A DNA stretch of 64,000 nt from NCBI RefSeq assembly GCF_947500985.1, contig NZ_CANMTX010000004.1, positions 62,001 to 126,000 of the forward strand, given 5' to 3'. A model generated the notes under the pieces. That model was not told where the DNA came from. It searched no databases and worked only from the letters and a program-made list of their open reading frames with translations. Every line of letters begins with the position of its first letter. Position 1 is the first letter of the stretch. The DNA comes from an uncultured Maribacter sp. (GTDB lineage: Bacteria > Bacteroidota > Bacteroidia > Flavobacteriales > Flavobacteriaceae). Made by a program: the position numbers and the translations under genes. Below are positions 18,456 to 28,653 of the stretch, piece after piece.

Positions 18456-18563
18456 ATGGAAAGCCTAGTACTATTAAAAGTGGGATTTGGACAAATAGTC
18501 CTCATTCTTGTAGTAATAATAATTATTATGGTTTTGGCTAGAATAATGAGAGACAAGCGTTAG
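18456..18563 (+). CDS. 35-residue single-helix membrane peptide
   Basis: An ATG one base after the aldo-keto reductase stop opens 36 codons. The peptide has one strongly hydrophobic helix of about 18 residues (IVLILVVIIIIMVLA) after a short N-terminus with a Gly-Phe-Gly, and ends in RIMRDKR, satisfying the positive-inside rule with the C-terminus in the cytoplasm. Its stop overlaps the convergent radA stop by four bases. Nothing identifies a function. The shape recalls TatA/Hcf106-type helices or toxin-like peptides, but neither assignment is supported. Position and composition suggest a real gene; homology has not been tested. Confidence 0.55.
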   Translation: MESLVLLKVGFGQIVLILVVIIIIMVLARIMRDKR

Positions 18564-19921
18564 CTGAATAAATTACCGGCAATTTCTTCAATTTTTGAAG
18601 CCATTAAAATTTTAATTTTTGTTGACTTAAGGCTTATTTTATTGCTTTTTGAAATAATTATGGTGTCATAACCTAGTTTTTCGGCTTCAAGAATACGTTG
18701 CTCTACCCGTTGTACCGGTCTAATTTCACCAGCTAAACCGACTTCCGCAGCAAAACAAATACCCTTGTCAATAGGTATATCTTCATTGCTTGATAGAATT
18801 GCGGCAACAACGGCCAAATCAATAGCTGGATCATCTACTGAAATACCACCGGTTATGTTTAAGAAAACGTCTTTTGCACCTAGTTTAAAACCGGCGCGTT
18901 TTTCTAATACAGCCAATAACATGTTTAATCTTTTGGCGTTATATCCAGTTGTAGAGCGTTGAGGGGTTCCGTATACAGCAGTGCTTACCAATGCTTGAAT
19001 TTCTATGAGTAAAGGTCGCATACCTTCTACGGTCGAGGCGATTGCTGTACCACTTAATCCATCGTCATTTTTAGAAATCAATACTTCAGACGGGTTGTTG
19101 ACTTCACGTAATCCGCTGCCTTGCATTTCATAAATACCCAATTCTGCGGTCGAGCCAAATCTATTTTTTAACGATCTAAGAATACGATACACATAATTTC
19201 GGTCGCCCTCGAATTGTAGAACGGTATCGACCATGTGCTCCAAAATCTTAGGTCCGGCAATAGAACCATCTTTGGTAATGTGCCCAATAAGTATAACAGG
19301 CGTATTGGTTTCTTTGGCAAATTTTATAAGCTCAGCAGTACATTCTCGTATTTGCGAAATACTACCTGCGGCAGATTCGATGTAGTCAGAGTGAAGCGTT
19401 TGTATAGAATCGATAACGACAATATCGGGTTCTGTAGCCTCAATCTGTTTAAAGATATTTTGGGTTTTCGTTTCCGTTAGAATAAAACAAGTTTGACTGT
19501 TTGGGTGAATTCTGTCGGCACGCATTTTAATCTGTTTTTGGCTTTCTTCACCAGAAACATATAGCGTTTTATAAGGTAGTTTTAATGCTATTTGAAGCAA
19601 TAATGTGCTTTTTCCGACACCAGGTTCGCCGCCAAGAAGTACTAATGCACCAGGTACTAAACCACCACCAAGAACTCTATTGAATTCGAGGTCAAAAGTG
19701 TTTAGGCGCACTTCTTTTTCAATACTTATTTCATTCACCAAAAGAGGTTTAGAAACTCTTTTAGATGTTTGAGAGGGAGTTTTCCAACTAGCCTTCTCTT
19801 CTTTTTGTACCACTTCTTCAACAACGGTATTCCATTGTTTACAGGCAGAACATTGTCCTACCCATTTGGCATATTGAGTACCACAATTTTGACAAAAAAA
19901 CGCAGTTTTAGTTTTGGCCAT
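18560..19921 (-). CDS. radA: DNA repair protein RadA/Sms
   Basis: This 453-residue hexameric helicase-like ATPase helps branch migration during recombination and repair. It has the N-terminal C4 zinc finger (CQNCGTQYAKWVGQCSACKQ, residues 10-29). A RecA-like core follows, with Walker A GGEPGVGKST, Walker B IVVIDSIQ and the RadA-specific KNRFGS motif. The C-terminal Lon-protease-like domain has a GGISVDDPAIDLA segment, which in RadA is not proteolytic. It is the last gene of the minus-strand run that starts at panC. The stop overlaps the end of the 35-residue peptide gene by four bases. Confidence 0.97.
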   Translation of the reverse strand: MAKTKTAFFCQNCGTQYAKWVGQCSACKQWNTVVEEVVQKEEKASWKTPSQTSKRVSKPLLVNEISIEKEVRLNTFDLEFNRVLGGGLVPGALVLLGGEPGVGKSTLLLQIALKLPYKTLYVSGEESQKQIKMRADRIHPNSQTCFILTETKTQNIFKQIEATEPDIVVIDSIQTLHSDYIESAAGSISQIRECTAELIKFAKETNTPVILIGHITKDGSIAGPKILEHMVDTVLQFEGDRNYVYRILRSLKNRFGSTAELGIYEMQGSGLREVNNPSEVLISKNDDGLSGTAIASTVEGMRPLLIEIQALVSTAVYGTPQRSTTGYNAKRLNMLLAVLEKRAGFKLGAKDVFLNITGGISVDDPAIDLAVVAAILSSNEDIPIDKGICFAAEVGLAGEIRPVQRVEQRILEAEKLGYDTIIISKSNKISLKSTKIKILMASKIEEIAGNLFS

Positions 19922-19994
19922 CTTTAGCTTTTATCGAAAAAGCTAAAGGTAGCAAGAAGTTTGAAGCGATTATATTTTAGAATGAAATTATAGG

Positions 19995-20165
19995 CTAATT
20001 TTCACCGGACCGCTCTTTTTTAAAAGCACTGAAGGCGAGAAAAAATGATGCCCAAGCCATAAATAAGGCAATGCCGTTATAGGCTAAAATGAACTCTCCT
20101 TTGAGTCCAAAGTAAGTAAAGAGCACTCCGGAGAATACGAAGTACATTGCGTCAATTTTAATCAT
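19995..20165 (-). CDS. 56-residue two-helix membrane protein
   Basis: An ATG at 20163-20165 opens 57 codons ending in TAG at 19995. The product has two hydrophobic segments, about residues 7-20 (MYFVFSGVLFTYFG) and 26-47 (ILAYNGIALFMAWASFFLAF), separated by a short charged loop, and an acidic/basic tail KKERSGEN. It lies between the esterase-like gene (48 bases upstream) and radA (73 bases downstream), all on the same strand and evenly spaced as in an operon. Codon use resembles the neighbours. Function unknown; it may be a small accessory membrane protein. It is too short for typical ORF cut-offs. Confidence 0.6.
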   Translation of the reverse strand: MIKIDAMYFVFSGVLFTYFGLKGEFILAYNGIALFMAWASFFLAFSAFKKERSGEN

Positions 20166-20213
20166 AATTAAGTAGGTTGGGCTAATTTGGGACTAGCCGT
20201 TTATTAATATTGT

Positions 20214-21356
20214 TTAAAAGCCGAAATCGGCTTTTAGTGCATCCATTTTTTCAAGGGCCATTTCTTTAGTTAAAAAATCTATTTCTTTCATTTGAAAAGA
20301 TTTTTCAAATGTTTTTAGTGCTTTTTTAGGCTCACCAAGTTGTTCGTAGTACTCAGCTTCAAAATAAAAACCTAGCATTGTTTCTGGGTACTCTTTTTTA
20401 CAAAGGTCAGATAAAGGTTTAAGCGACTCAAAATCCTCTTTTTTACGAGACGCGGCATATATTGCCATAATATCATTTAGTTCAACAGGCTTACTGAAAC
20501 CGAACATGTCTTCAATGCCTTGATATTTGTTTTCTAAATAATTGTAAACTGGTTCTTCGCTAGTTAGAATTTGAGTCTTGTATTCTTTCGGACTGATAGG
20601 TTTAAACATTCCGAAGATATTATCAAATGCTTTACCGATACCGTAGGTGGCAACAGAAATATGATCCGAGTTAGAATATTCATCAAAGAAATAATGCAAA
20701 GACTCTTTGTCTATGGCTTTCAAGCCTTTATCCATTGCTAAAATTCGTTGCTTATCATTACTAGCTTCACCTTCTACGATTAACTGGTAGAATATCTGAT
20801 TTTCAATAATACCTAATCGCATAGGTACTCTACTTTCCATTTCTGGAGCAAGAGTTGGTGAAATACTCACATAACCATCAAAAATGGAATTGTCTTTGAA
20901 CAACCAATAGTTCATGAAATTGGCTGTAATATCATATCCGACAATCATTTTAAAAGGTGCTGTACTATAATTAAGGTCTAGGTAAGGTATTAGCTCCATT
21001 CCTATAAATTCATAAAAACTTTTGCCTTTTTCTGATGGTAGACCACTATCTCTGTCAAATGCACAATCTTCATATCTTAAATCATTTTCGCTTTGGTTAA
21101 TACCCACAACAATACTCTGGGGCATACCGTGAAAACGACTATAAAATTTTGAATTTGCCACTACCTGTTCAAATAGATATTCACCGTCAAGTACAATGAT
21201 AAGAGGGTACTTTTTGGTTTCATCCATATTCTCAGGAAAATAATAATGTACATCTCTTCGTTCTTGAAGTTTAAAAGATTCGAAGATTTCTTGTGTCACT
21301 TGTGCATAGGAGGTTATCCCAAATAAAAGTGCGAATATTAAAGCTACATAACGCAT
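20214..21356 (-). CDS. Esterase-like alpha/beta-hydrolase protein with TPR-like tail, probably inactive
   Basis: An exported protein (signal MRYVALIFALLFGITSYAQ) of 380 residues. Residues about 30-250 follow the esterase D/FrmB (PF00756) pattern: RDVHYYFPENM, YPLIIVLDGEYLF, SIVVGINQ and a late EYSNSDHISVATYG that matches the catalytic His strand. At the nucleophile elbow the usual G-H-S-x-G is replaced by VGYDITANF, putting Asp142 where Ser is expected. Residues about 290-375 look like a TPR pair (TMLGFYFEAEYYEQLGEPKK). With no serine nucleophile, hydrolase activity is doubtful and a binding role is possible. It sits in the panC-to-radA run, 27 bases after the flippase-like gene. Confidence 0.78.
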   Translation of the reverse strand: MRYVALIFALLFGITSYAQVTQEIFESFKLQERRDVHYYFPENMDETKKYPLIIVLDGEYLFEQVVANSKFYSRFHGMPQSIVVGINQSENDLRYEDCAFDRDSGLPSEKGKSFYEFIGMELIPYLDLNYSTAPFKMIVGYDITANFMNYWLFKDNSIFDGYVSISPTLAPEMESRVPMRLGIIENQIFYQLIVEGEASNDKQRILAMDKGLKAIDKESLHYFFDEYSNSDHISVATYGIGKAFDNIFGMFKPISPKEYKTQILTSEEPVYNYLENKYQGIEDMFGFSKPVELNDIMAIYAASRKKEDFESLKPLSDLCKKEYPETMLGFYFEAEYYEQLGEPKKALKTFEKSFQMKEIDFLTKEMALEKMDALKADFGF

Positions 21357-21383
21357 AAAAGGTAATTATTAGTTGAAAGTATA

Positions 21384-22349
21384 CTATTTACTACTGTTCA
21401 ATAACGGTAATAAAAGAAAAGATATTGCACCAAAAACAACTATCATAAGAGTCTGTGCTATCCATATAATCCACCCAAACGCATCGCCAGACACTGCGCT
21501 TATGCCAAAGATAGCTAATGCGCTGCTTACAGCAATGGGGTAAAGACCTATGCCGCCATTGGTGGTTGCCATGGCAAAAGCCCCAGCCACAAAGGCGACC
21601 AAGAGTTGGCTAAGGGTAAGTGAAATAGTTTCTGGGACCGTAAATTTTATGATCCAAAGCATACCTATATAGCATCCCCAAATGAAAAAAGTATGAAAAA
21701 TAAATAGCCATTTATTTTTCATTTTGAGAATACTGAACACTCCGTCAAGAAGTCCTTTTACAAATGTTTTGATTTTTTGGGCAAATGCGTTTTTTGATTT
21801 TTTAATGATAAAAATGAAAACAAAGAATGCCGCTATTCCCGCCAGGGCGAGAAGTATGAGTCCGGTTGCATTGAAGCCACGTTCTTGAAGAATGCCCATT
21901 ATAACATCTGTCTGTAGCAAAAATGCCACTACTACTATTAAAAGTAGCATAATTACGTCTATGACTCTTTCTGTAACAATAGTGCCAAAGCCTTTTTCAA
22001 AAGGAACGTTTTCGTATGTTGTAAGTGCTGTAGCCCTTAATATTTCTCCAGTTCTGGGGATACCTAAATTGGCAAAATAAGAAGTTAATATAATTAAGAT
22101 GTTGTTTATGAGTTTAGGTTTATACCCTAATGGTTCTAAAAGATAATTCCAGCGAACCGCTCTAGAAATATGCCCTAGAATGCCTAATAAAACAGAAAGA
22201 AATACATAAAGCGGTTTTGCCTCTTTGATGTAAAAGATGATCTCCTTTCTATTTTCTGGCGTTGTTGAATTGTAAGAGTACCAAACTAAAAAAACTCCCA
22301 ATGCAATTGGGAGTATGGTCTTAAGATTTTTTTTTAGGGTATTCGTCAA
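21384..22349 (-). CDS. Flippase-like integral membrane protein (UPF0104/LPG synthase TM family)
   Basis: The 321-residue protein has about eight membrane helices and the family signatures HISRAVRWNYLLEPLGY, SYFANLGIPRTGEILRA and a late TNGGIGLYPIAVSSAL. These belong to the lysylphosphatidylglycerol synthetase transmembrane-region family, without the C-terminal aminoacyl-transfer domain. A lipid-flipping role is inferred from the family. The start is a TTG (22347-22349), three bases after the panD stop; no nearer ATG exists. Tight spacing indicates co-transcription with panC and panD, a synteny common in Flavobacteriaceae. Confidence 0.88.
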   Translation of the reverse strand: MTNTLKKNLKTILPIALGVFLVWYSYNSTTPENRKEIIFYIKEAKPLYVFLSVLLGILGHISRAVRWNYLLEPLGYKPKLINNILIILTSYFANLGIPRTGEILRATALTTYENVPFEKGFGTIVTERVIDVIMLLLIVVVAFLLQTDVIMGILQERGFNATGLILLALAGIAAFFVFIFIIKKSKNAFAQKIKTFVKGLLDGVFSILKMKNKWLFIFHTFFIWGCYIGMLWIIKFTVPETISLTLSQLLVAFVAGAFAMATTNGGIGLYPIAVSSALAIFGISAVSGDAFGWIIWIAQTLMIVVFGAISFLLLPLLNSSK

Positions 22350-22352
22350 CTT

Positions 22353-22703
22353 TTAGGTTAAAAGATTATTTGCTTCGTTAGGGAAAACTAAAGAAGGGTT
22401 GAATTTTTTTGCATCTTCAATATCCATCCAAGTATAAGAAATTAAAATCAAAATATCACCAACAGATACTTTTCTTGCGGCGGCTCCATTTAGCGTAATT
22501 TCTCCACTTTTTCTTGGACCGGGGATAATGTAGGTCTCTAATCTTTCACCATTGTTATTATTGACAATCTGAACTTTTTCGCCACGAATAAAATTTGCGG
22601 CATCCATTAAATCTTCATCAATAGTAATACTACCTACATAATTAAGGTCGGCACCAGTAACTTTTACTCGATGTATTTTTGATTTAACTACTTCTATTTG
22701 CAT
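22353..22703 (-). CDS. panD: Aspartate 1-decarboxylase
   Basis: PanD makes beta-alanine from aspartate for pantothenate and coenzyme A. The 116-residue proenzyme contains the self-cleavage site Gly-Ser in [14 protein letters not shown] at about residues 24-25, whose Ser becomes the pyruvoyl cofactor. It also has the conserved [13 protein letters not shown] and [20 protein letters not shown] stretches. Length is normal. The gene lies eight bases after panC, whose product uses the beta-alanine, and three bases before the flippase-like gene. Confidence 0.97.
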   Translation of the reverse strand: MQIEVVKSKIHRVKVTGADLNYVGSITIDEDLMDAANFIRGEKVQIVNNNNGERLETYIIPGPRKSGEITLNGAAARKVSVGDILILISYTWMDIEDAKKFNPSLVFPNEANNLLT

Positions 22704-22711
22704 ATCTTATA

Positions 22712-23569
22712 CTAATTTAAGGCTATATTATCTATGAGTCTTACGTCTTCAACATAAACGGCAATAAACGCCCTGTATTTTACATTGTTTATTTTATTTT
22801 GAATTGGGGTCAATGTTTCAACATCTGTAATGTCAAAATATTCTAATTGAAATTCGTTAGTTTTTTCAAACTCCTTAACCACCCAATCTTTAACGTTTAG
22901 TGCATTTTCCATGCCAAATTTTATTTTGGCAGTTTTTAATGTTTCATATATAAATGCAGCTTTAAGTCGTATTCCTTTGCTTAACCTTTCATTTCTTGAG
23001 CTCATTGCCAAGCCATGATTCTCTCGTATTATTTCACAGCCTATTATTTCAACAGGTATATGTTGTATTTCGGTAAGTTTTTGAATGATACGTAATTGTT
23101 GAAAATCTTTCTCTCCAAAATAAGCTCTCGTAGGTTTGACAGTTTTAAGAAGCTCTTCAACTATTGTGCCAACACCATTAAAATGGTCATCTCTAAATTC
23201 GCCTTCCATGACTTTGTCAAGTCCTTCAAAATCGTAGATTTTTGGTATAACGGTGTCTGGGTATATTTCGGCTACATTAGGTGTGAAAATAATAATGGTA
23301 TCTGAAATAGCTGAAATCAATTGAACATCAGCTGCTAAAGTTTTTGGGTATTTGTCTAAATCTTCCTTATTGTTAAATTGCGTAGGGTTGACAAAAATAC
23401 TTACAACTACATTCTTATTTTCTTCAACCGCTTTTTGTATTAGTGATGCATGCCCCTTATGCAATGCGCCCATAGTGGGTACAAGACCTAAGTCTTGATT
23501 GTTGCCTAATTTATTTAGTTCTTCTGTTAGCTTGGTTTTGGTCTGTATTACCGGCATTGAAAAGTTCAT
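22712..23569 (-). CDS. panC: Pantothenate synthetase
   Basis: PanC condenses pantoate with beta-alanine using ATP. The 285-residue protein has the HIGH-like motif in PTMGALHKGHASL, the pantoate-binding FVNPTQFNNKEDLDKYP, FGEKDFQQL and the KMSKS-equivalent MSSRNERLS. It begins the minus-strand run panC-panD-flippase-like-esterase-like-56aa-radA. A TAAGTTTG box sits just seven bases upstream of the ATG. panB is not in the window. It diverges from the GT5 gene at 23660. Confidence 0.97.
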   Translation of the reverse strand: MNFSMPVIQTKTKLTEELNKLGNNQDLGLVPTMGALHKGHASLIQKAVEENKNVVVSIFVNPTQFNNKEDLDKYPKTLAADVQLISAISDTIIIFTPNVAEIYPDTVIPKIYDFEGLDKVMEGEFRDDHFNGVGTIVEELLKTVKPTRAYFGEKDFQQLRIIQKLTEIQHIPVEIIGCEIIRENHGLAMSSRNERLSKGIRLKAAFIYETLKTAKIKFGMENALNVKDWVVKEFEKTNEFQLEYFDITDVETLTPIQNKINNVKYRAFIAVYVEDVRLIDNIALN

Positions 23570-23576
23570 TAGCGAG

Positions 23577-23584
23577 CAAACTTA
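23577..23584 (-). promoter_or_regulatory. Candidate -7 promoter element of panC
   Basis: On the minus strand this reads TAAGTTTG, an exact TAnnTTTG match, ending seven bases before the panC ATG. The transcript leader would be only a few bases long. A -33 TTG is not evident. Confidence 0.45.
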
Positions 23585-23615
23585 CTATAATTACTGCTAA
23601 TCTCTATATTTTTTG

Positions 23616-23623
23616 TAATTTTG
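23616..23623 (+). promoter_or_regulatory. Candidate -7 promoter element of the GT5 gene
   Basis: TAATTTTG followed by CAG matches the Flavobacterial -7 consensus. It lies 36 bases before the ATG at 23660, and is back-to-back with the panC promoter. Confidence 0.5.
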
Positions 23624-23659
23624 CAGTTGCGTTTCAGTGAAAAATAAAATATAACCTCT

Positions 23660-24469
23660 ATGAATGGTAAAAAGATATTATTTGTATCTTCTGAATTAGT
23701 TCCTTACTTACCCGAAAACGAAGTTTCCCTAATGTCTTATGAAACACCTAGAATGGTCAACAGCAATGGTGGTCAGATCAGGATTTTCATGCCTAGATAC
23801 GGGAACATTAACGAAAGAAGGCATCAATTACACGAAGTAATTAGACTATCAGGTATGAACTTGGTCATCAATGATATGGATATGCCGTTGATTATTAAGG
23901 TAGCGTCTATACCTAAAGAGAGAATTCAAGTTTACTTCATCGATAACGAAGAGTACTTTAAGCGTAAAGCTACGTTTACAGACAAGCAAGGGAACCTTTT
24001 TCCAGATAACGACCAACGTGCAATTTTCTTTGCAAAGGGAGTTATGGAAACGGTAAAAAAATTGAATTGGTCACCAGATATCATTCATGTTCATGGGTGG
24101 ATGGCAAGTTTATTGCCATTGTATCTTAAGAAGTATTATGCTGATGAGCCACTTTTTGCAGATAGTAAAATAGTATTATCGGTTTACGGTAAAACTTTTG
24201 AAGGTTCTTTGGATAAGGATATGGTTAAAAGAATTTCTTTTGATGGTATTCCAGAAGAAGAGATTGCTTCTTTAGGCGACCCTACTTATAATAATTTGTT
24301 AAAGGTAGCTGTTGATTATTCTGATGCAGTTATTTTAGCTTCGGAAGATATTCCAGAAGAATTAGAGAAACATATTTCCAACCAAGAAAAACCAGTGTTG
24401 CCATATGTACCTGTTCAAGAATTTGAAGAGGCTTATGCTAATTTTTATAACACCGAAGTTTTAAAATAA
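23660..24469 (+). CDS. Glycogen/starch synthase N-terminal-domain protein (GT5-like, half length)
   Basis: The 269-residue protein matches only the N-terminal Rossmann half of GT5 glycogen synthases: KKILFVSSELVPYLPENEV, IRIFMPRYGNINERRHQL, then FAKGVMETVKKL and PDIIHVHGWMASLLPLYLK. Full enzymes are about 480 residues, and the C-terminal GT-B half that binds the nucleotide sugar is absent. The KTGGL substrate loop that normally follows the first strand is also missing, being replaced by a stretch with PENEVSLM. Catalysis as a glycogen synthase is therefore unlikely; role unknown. The gene is highly conserved in this position in Flavobacteria, next to panC, and is followed five bases later by the DUF4270 gene. 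Confidence 0.8.
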   Translation: MNGKKILFVSSELVPYLPENEVSLMSYETPRMVNSNGGQIRIFMPRYGNINERRHQLHEVIRLSGMNLVINDMDMPLIIKVASIPKERIQVYFIDNEEYFKRKATFTDKQGNLFPDNDQRAIFFAKGVMETVKKLNWSPDIIHVHGWMASLLPLYLKKYYADEPLFADSKIVLSVYGKTFEGSLDKDMVKRISFDGIPEEEIASLGDPTYNNLLKVAVDYSDAVILASEDIPEELEKHISNQEKPVLPYVPVQEFEEAYANFYNTEVLK

Positions 24470-24474
24470 TCTGA

Positions 24475-26385
<1,911 letters not shown>

Positions 26386-26541
26386 AAAATACTTTTAGTA
26401 TAGTGTTCTAATTTTGTTCATCGTTTATATACCACTTCTAGATTATAGACGTTGTAATACTTAAATGGTCTAAATATTGGGCTTGTTCGTATATCTAATG
26501 TTCTATTAAAAATTAGATAAAATTTTCAAATTGTTGGTGTT

Positions 26542-28386
26542 ATGTGTGGAATTGTTGGATACATAGGGTATAGGGAAGCTTTTCCTATAGTTATAAAAGG
26601 ACTTCAAAGATTAGAATACCGTGGTTATGATAGTGCAGGTATTGCATTGTTTGATGGTAACCAAATTAATCTTGCCAAAACAAAGGGTAAGGTTGAAGAT
26701 TTAATAAATAAAGCTAAGGAGATTTCTCAAAAGGGTACTATTGGTATAGGTCATACTCGTTGGGCAACCCATGGCGTTCCAAATGATGTAAACTCTCATC
26801 CTCATTATTCTAATTCAGGCGAATTAGTGATAATTCACAATGGTATTATTGAAAATTATGAAGCCATTAAGCAAGAGTTAACTAAGCGTGGTTATATATT
26901 TCACTCTGACACAGATACTGAAGTTTTAATTAATTTAATAGAAGAAGTTCAAAAGACGGAAGATGTTAAATTAGGAAAAGCTGTACAGATTGCACTTAAT
27001 CAAGTAGTGGGTGCCTATGCTATTGCAGTTTTTGATAAGAAAAAACCAGATGAAATTGTAGTTGCTAAATTAGGTAGTCCTTTGGCTATTGGAATTGGTG
27101 AAGGGGAATTTTTCATCGCTTCAGATGCATCTCCTTTTATCGAGTTTACTAATAATGCTGTTTATCTTGAAGATGAAGAAATGGCGATTATTCGATTAGG
27201 AAAAGAAATTAAACTTAGAAAAATTAAGGATGATTCTGTTGCTTATCCAAGAATTTTGGAGCTTCAAATGAATCTTGAAGAAATTGAAAAAGGTGGTTAT
27301 GATCACTTTATGTTGAAGGAGATATATGAGCAACCAAGAGCTATAAAAGATACCTATAGAGGTCGCTTGTTGGCTGATCAAGGTATAATAAGAATGGCGG
27401 GAATCGACCTTAACATGGAAAAATTCTTAAATGCCAATAGAATTATTATAGTAGCATGTGGTACTTCATGGCACGCTGGTTTAGTTGCTGAGTACATATT
27501 TGAAGATTTGGCAAGAATACCTGTAGAGGTAGAATATGCATCTGAATTTAGATATAGAAATCCTGTTATAACAGATAAAGATGTTTTAATAGCTATTTCA
27601 CAATCTGGTGAAACTGCAGATACTTTGGCTGCTATTAAATTAGCTAAAGAAAAGGGTGCTTTCGTTTTTGGAGTATGTAATGTGGTAGGGTCTTCTATTG
27701 CAAGAGAAACAGATGCTGGTGCATATACGCATGCCGGACCAGAAATTGGTGTAGCATCTACAAAAGCATTTACCACTCAAATTACAGTTTTAACGCTAAT
27801 GGCTTTAAAATTAGCTAAGGCCAAAGGTGTTTTTTCTGAGTCTAGGTATCATGAATATTTAACTGAATTGGAAACAATTCCGAGTAAAGTTGAAAAATCT
27901 TTAGAGTCAAATACATTAATTGAAATTATTGCTGATGTTTATAAAGATTCAACTAACTGTCTTTATTTAGGTAGGGGTTATAATTTTCCGGTAGCATTAG
28001 AAGGAGCTCTTAAGTTGAAAGAGATTAGTTACATTCATGCAGAGGGTTATCCTGCTGCAGAAATGAAGCATGGTCCTATAGCATTGATCGATGAACATAT
28101 GCCAGTTTTTGTAATAGCAACTAAAAAGGGGCATTACGAAAAGGTAGTAAGTAATATTCAAGAAATTAAATCTAGAAAAGGTAAGATTATAGCAATTGTT
28201 ACCGAAGGTGATGAGCAAGTAAGAGATTTGGCAGATCATGTAATCGAGGTGCCTGAAACTTTAGAAAGCCTAACTCCGTTATTAACCACAATTCCTTTAC
28301 AATTACTTTCTTATCATATTGCAGTAATGAGAAATTGTAATGTAGATCAACCAAGAAACCTTGCTAAGTCGGTTACGGTGGAATAA
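26542..28386 (+). CDS. glmS: Glutamine-fructose-6-phosphate aminotransferase
   Basis: GlmS makes glucosamine-6-phosphate from fructose-6-phosphate and glutamine, the entry to peptidoglycan and LPS amino sugars. The 614-residue protein begins MCGIVGYIG with the catalytic Cys2 of the class II glutamine amidotransferase domain (residues 1-240), including HTRWATHG and HNGIIENYE. Two SIS isomerase domains follow, with ACGTSWHAG, SQSGETADT, a second SIS at LYLGRGYNFPVALEGALKLK and the C-terminal DQPRNLAKSVTVE. A strong terminator follows 20 bases after the stop. No ribozyme-like structure was recognised upstream. Confidence 0.98.
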   Translation: MCGIVGYIGYREAFPIVIKGLQRLEYRGYDSAGIALFDGNQINLAKTKGKVEDLINKAKEISQKGTIGIGHTRWATHGVPNDVNSHPHYSNSGELVIIHNGIIENYEAIKQELTKRGYIFHSDTDTEVLINLIEEVQKTEDVKLGKAVQIALNQVVGAYAIAVFDKKKPDEIVVAKLGSPLAIGIGEGEFFIASDASPFIEFTNNAVYLEDEEMAIIRLGKEIKLRKIKDDSVAYPRILELQMNLEEIEKGGYDHFMLKEIYEQPRAIKDTYRGRLLADQGIIRMAGIDLNMEKFLNANRIIIVACGTSWHAGLVAEYIFEDLARIPVEVEYASEFRYRNPVITDKDVLIAISQSGETADTLAAIKLAKEKGAFVFGVCNVVGSSIARETDAGAYTHAGPEIGVASTKAFTTQITVLTLMALKLAKAKGVFSESRYHEYLTELETIPSKVEKSLESNTLIEIIADVYKDSTNCLYLGRGYNFPVALEGALKLKEISYIHAEGYPAAEMKHGPIALIDEHMPVFVIATKKGHYEKVVSNIQEIKSRKGKIIAIVTEGDEQVRDLADHVIEVPETLESLTPLLTTIPLQLLSYHIAVMRNCNVDQPRNLAKSVTVE

Positions 28387-28406
28387 AAATTAAATTTTAG
28401 AAGAGT

Positions 28407-28440
28407 ATAAAGGGGCGTGATTTATTTCACGCCCCTTTAT
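28407..28440 (+). terminator. Rho-independent-type terminator of glmS
   Basis: A perfect 14-base-pair stem (ATAAAGGGGCGTGA pairing with its complement at 28427-28440) closes a six-base loop TTTATT. T-rich sequence follows. It begins 20 bases after the glmS stop. Confidence 0.85.
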
Positions 28441-28653
28441 TATTTGTATGTAGTTCTTTTTTATGTAGATAAATCTAGTTTTGGCGAGAATTTCTAAGAA
28501 CTGTTATCGTTAAGTTAATTACGTATATCGTAAAATTCATATCGTTTGATTATGAAAATTTTACTATGCACGCATAATTTTTTTCAAATTCTTATAGTTC
28601 GTTTAAAATAATCTGTATCTTAACCCTCAACTAATTTTAAACTTTGATTAAGA

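Noticed and set aside
26386-26541. glmS ribozyme upstream of glmS
   Set aside because: No conserved ribozyme core is recognisable in the AT-rich leader, and the ribozyme is a Firmicutes feature.
27378-27776. Minus-strand 132-codon frame inside glmS
   Set aside because: glmS is unmistakable on the other strand; the frame is a shadow.
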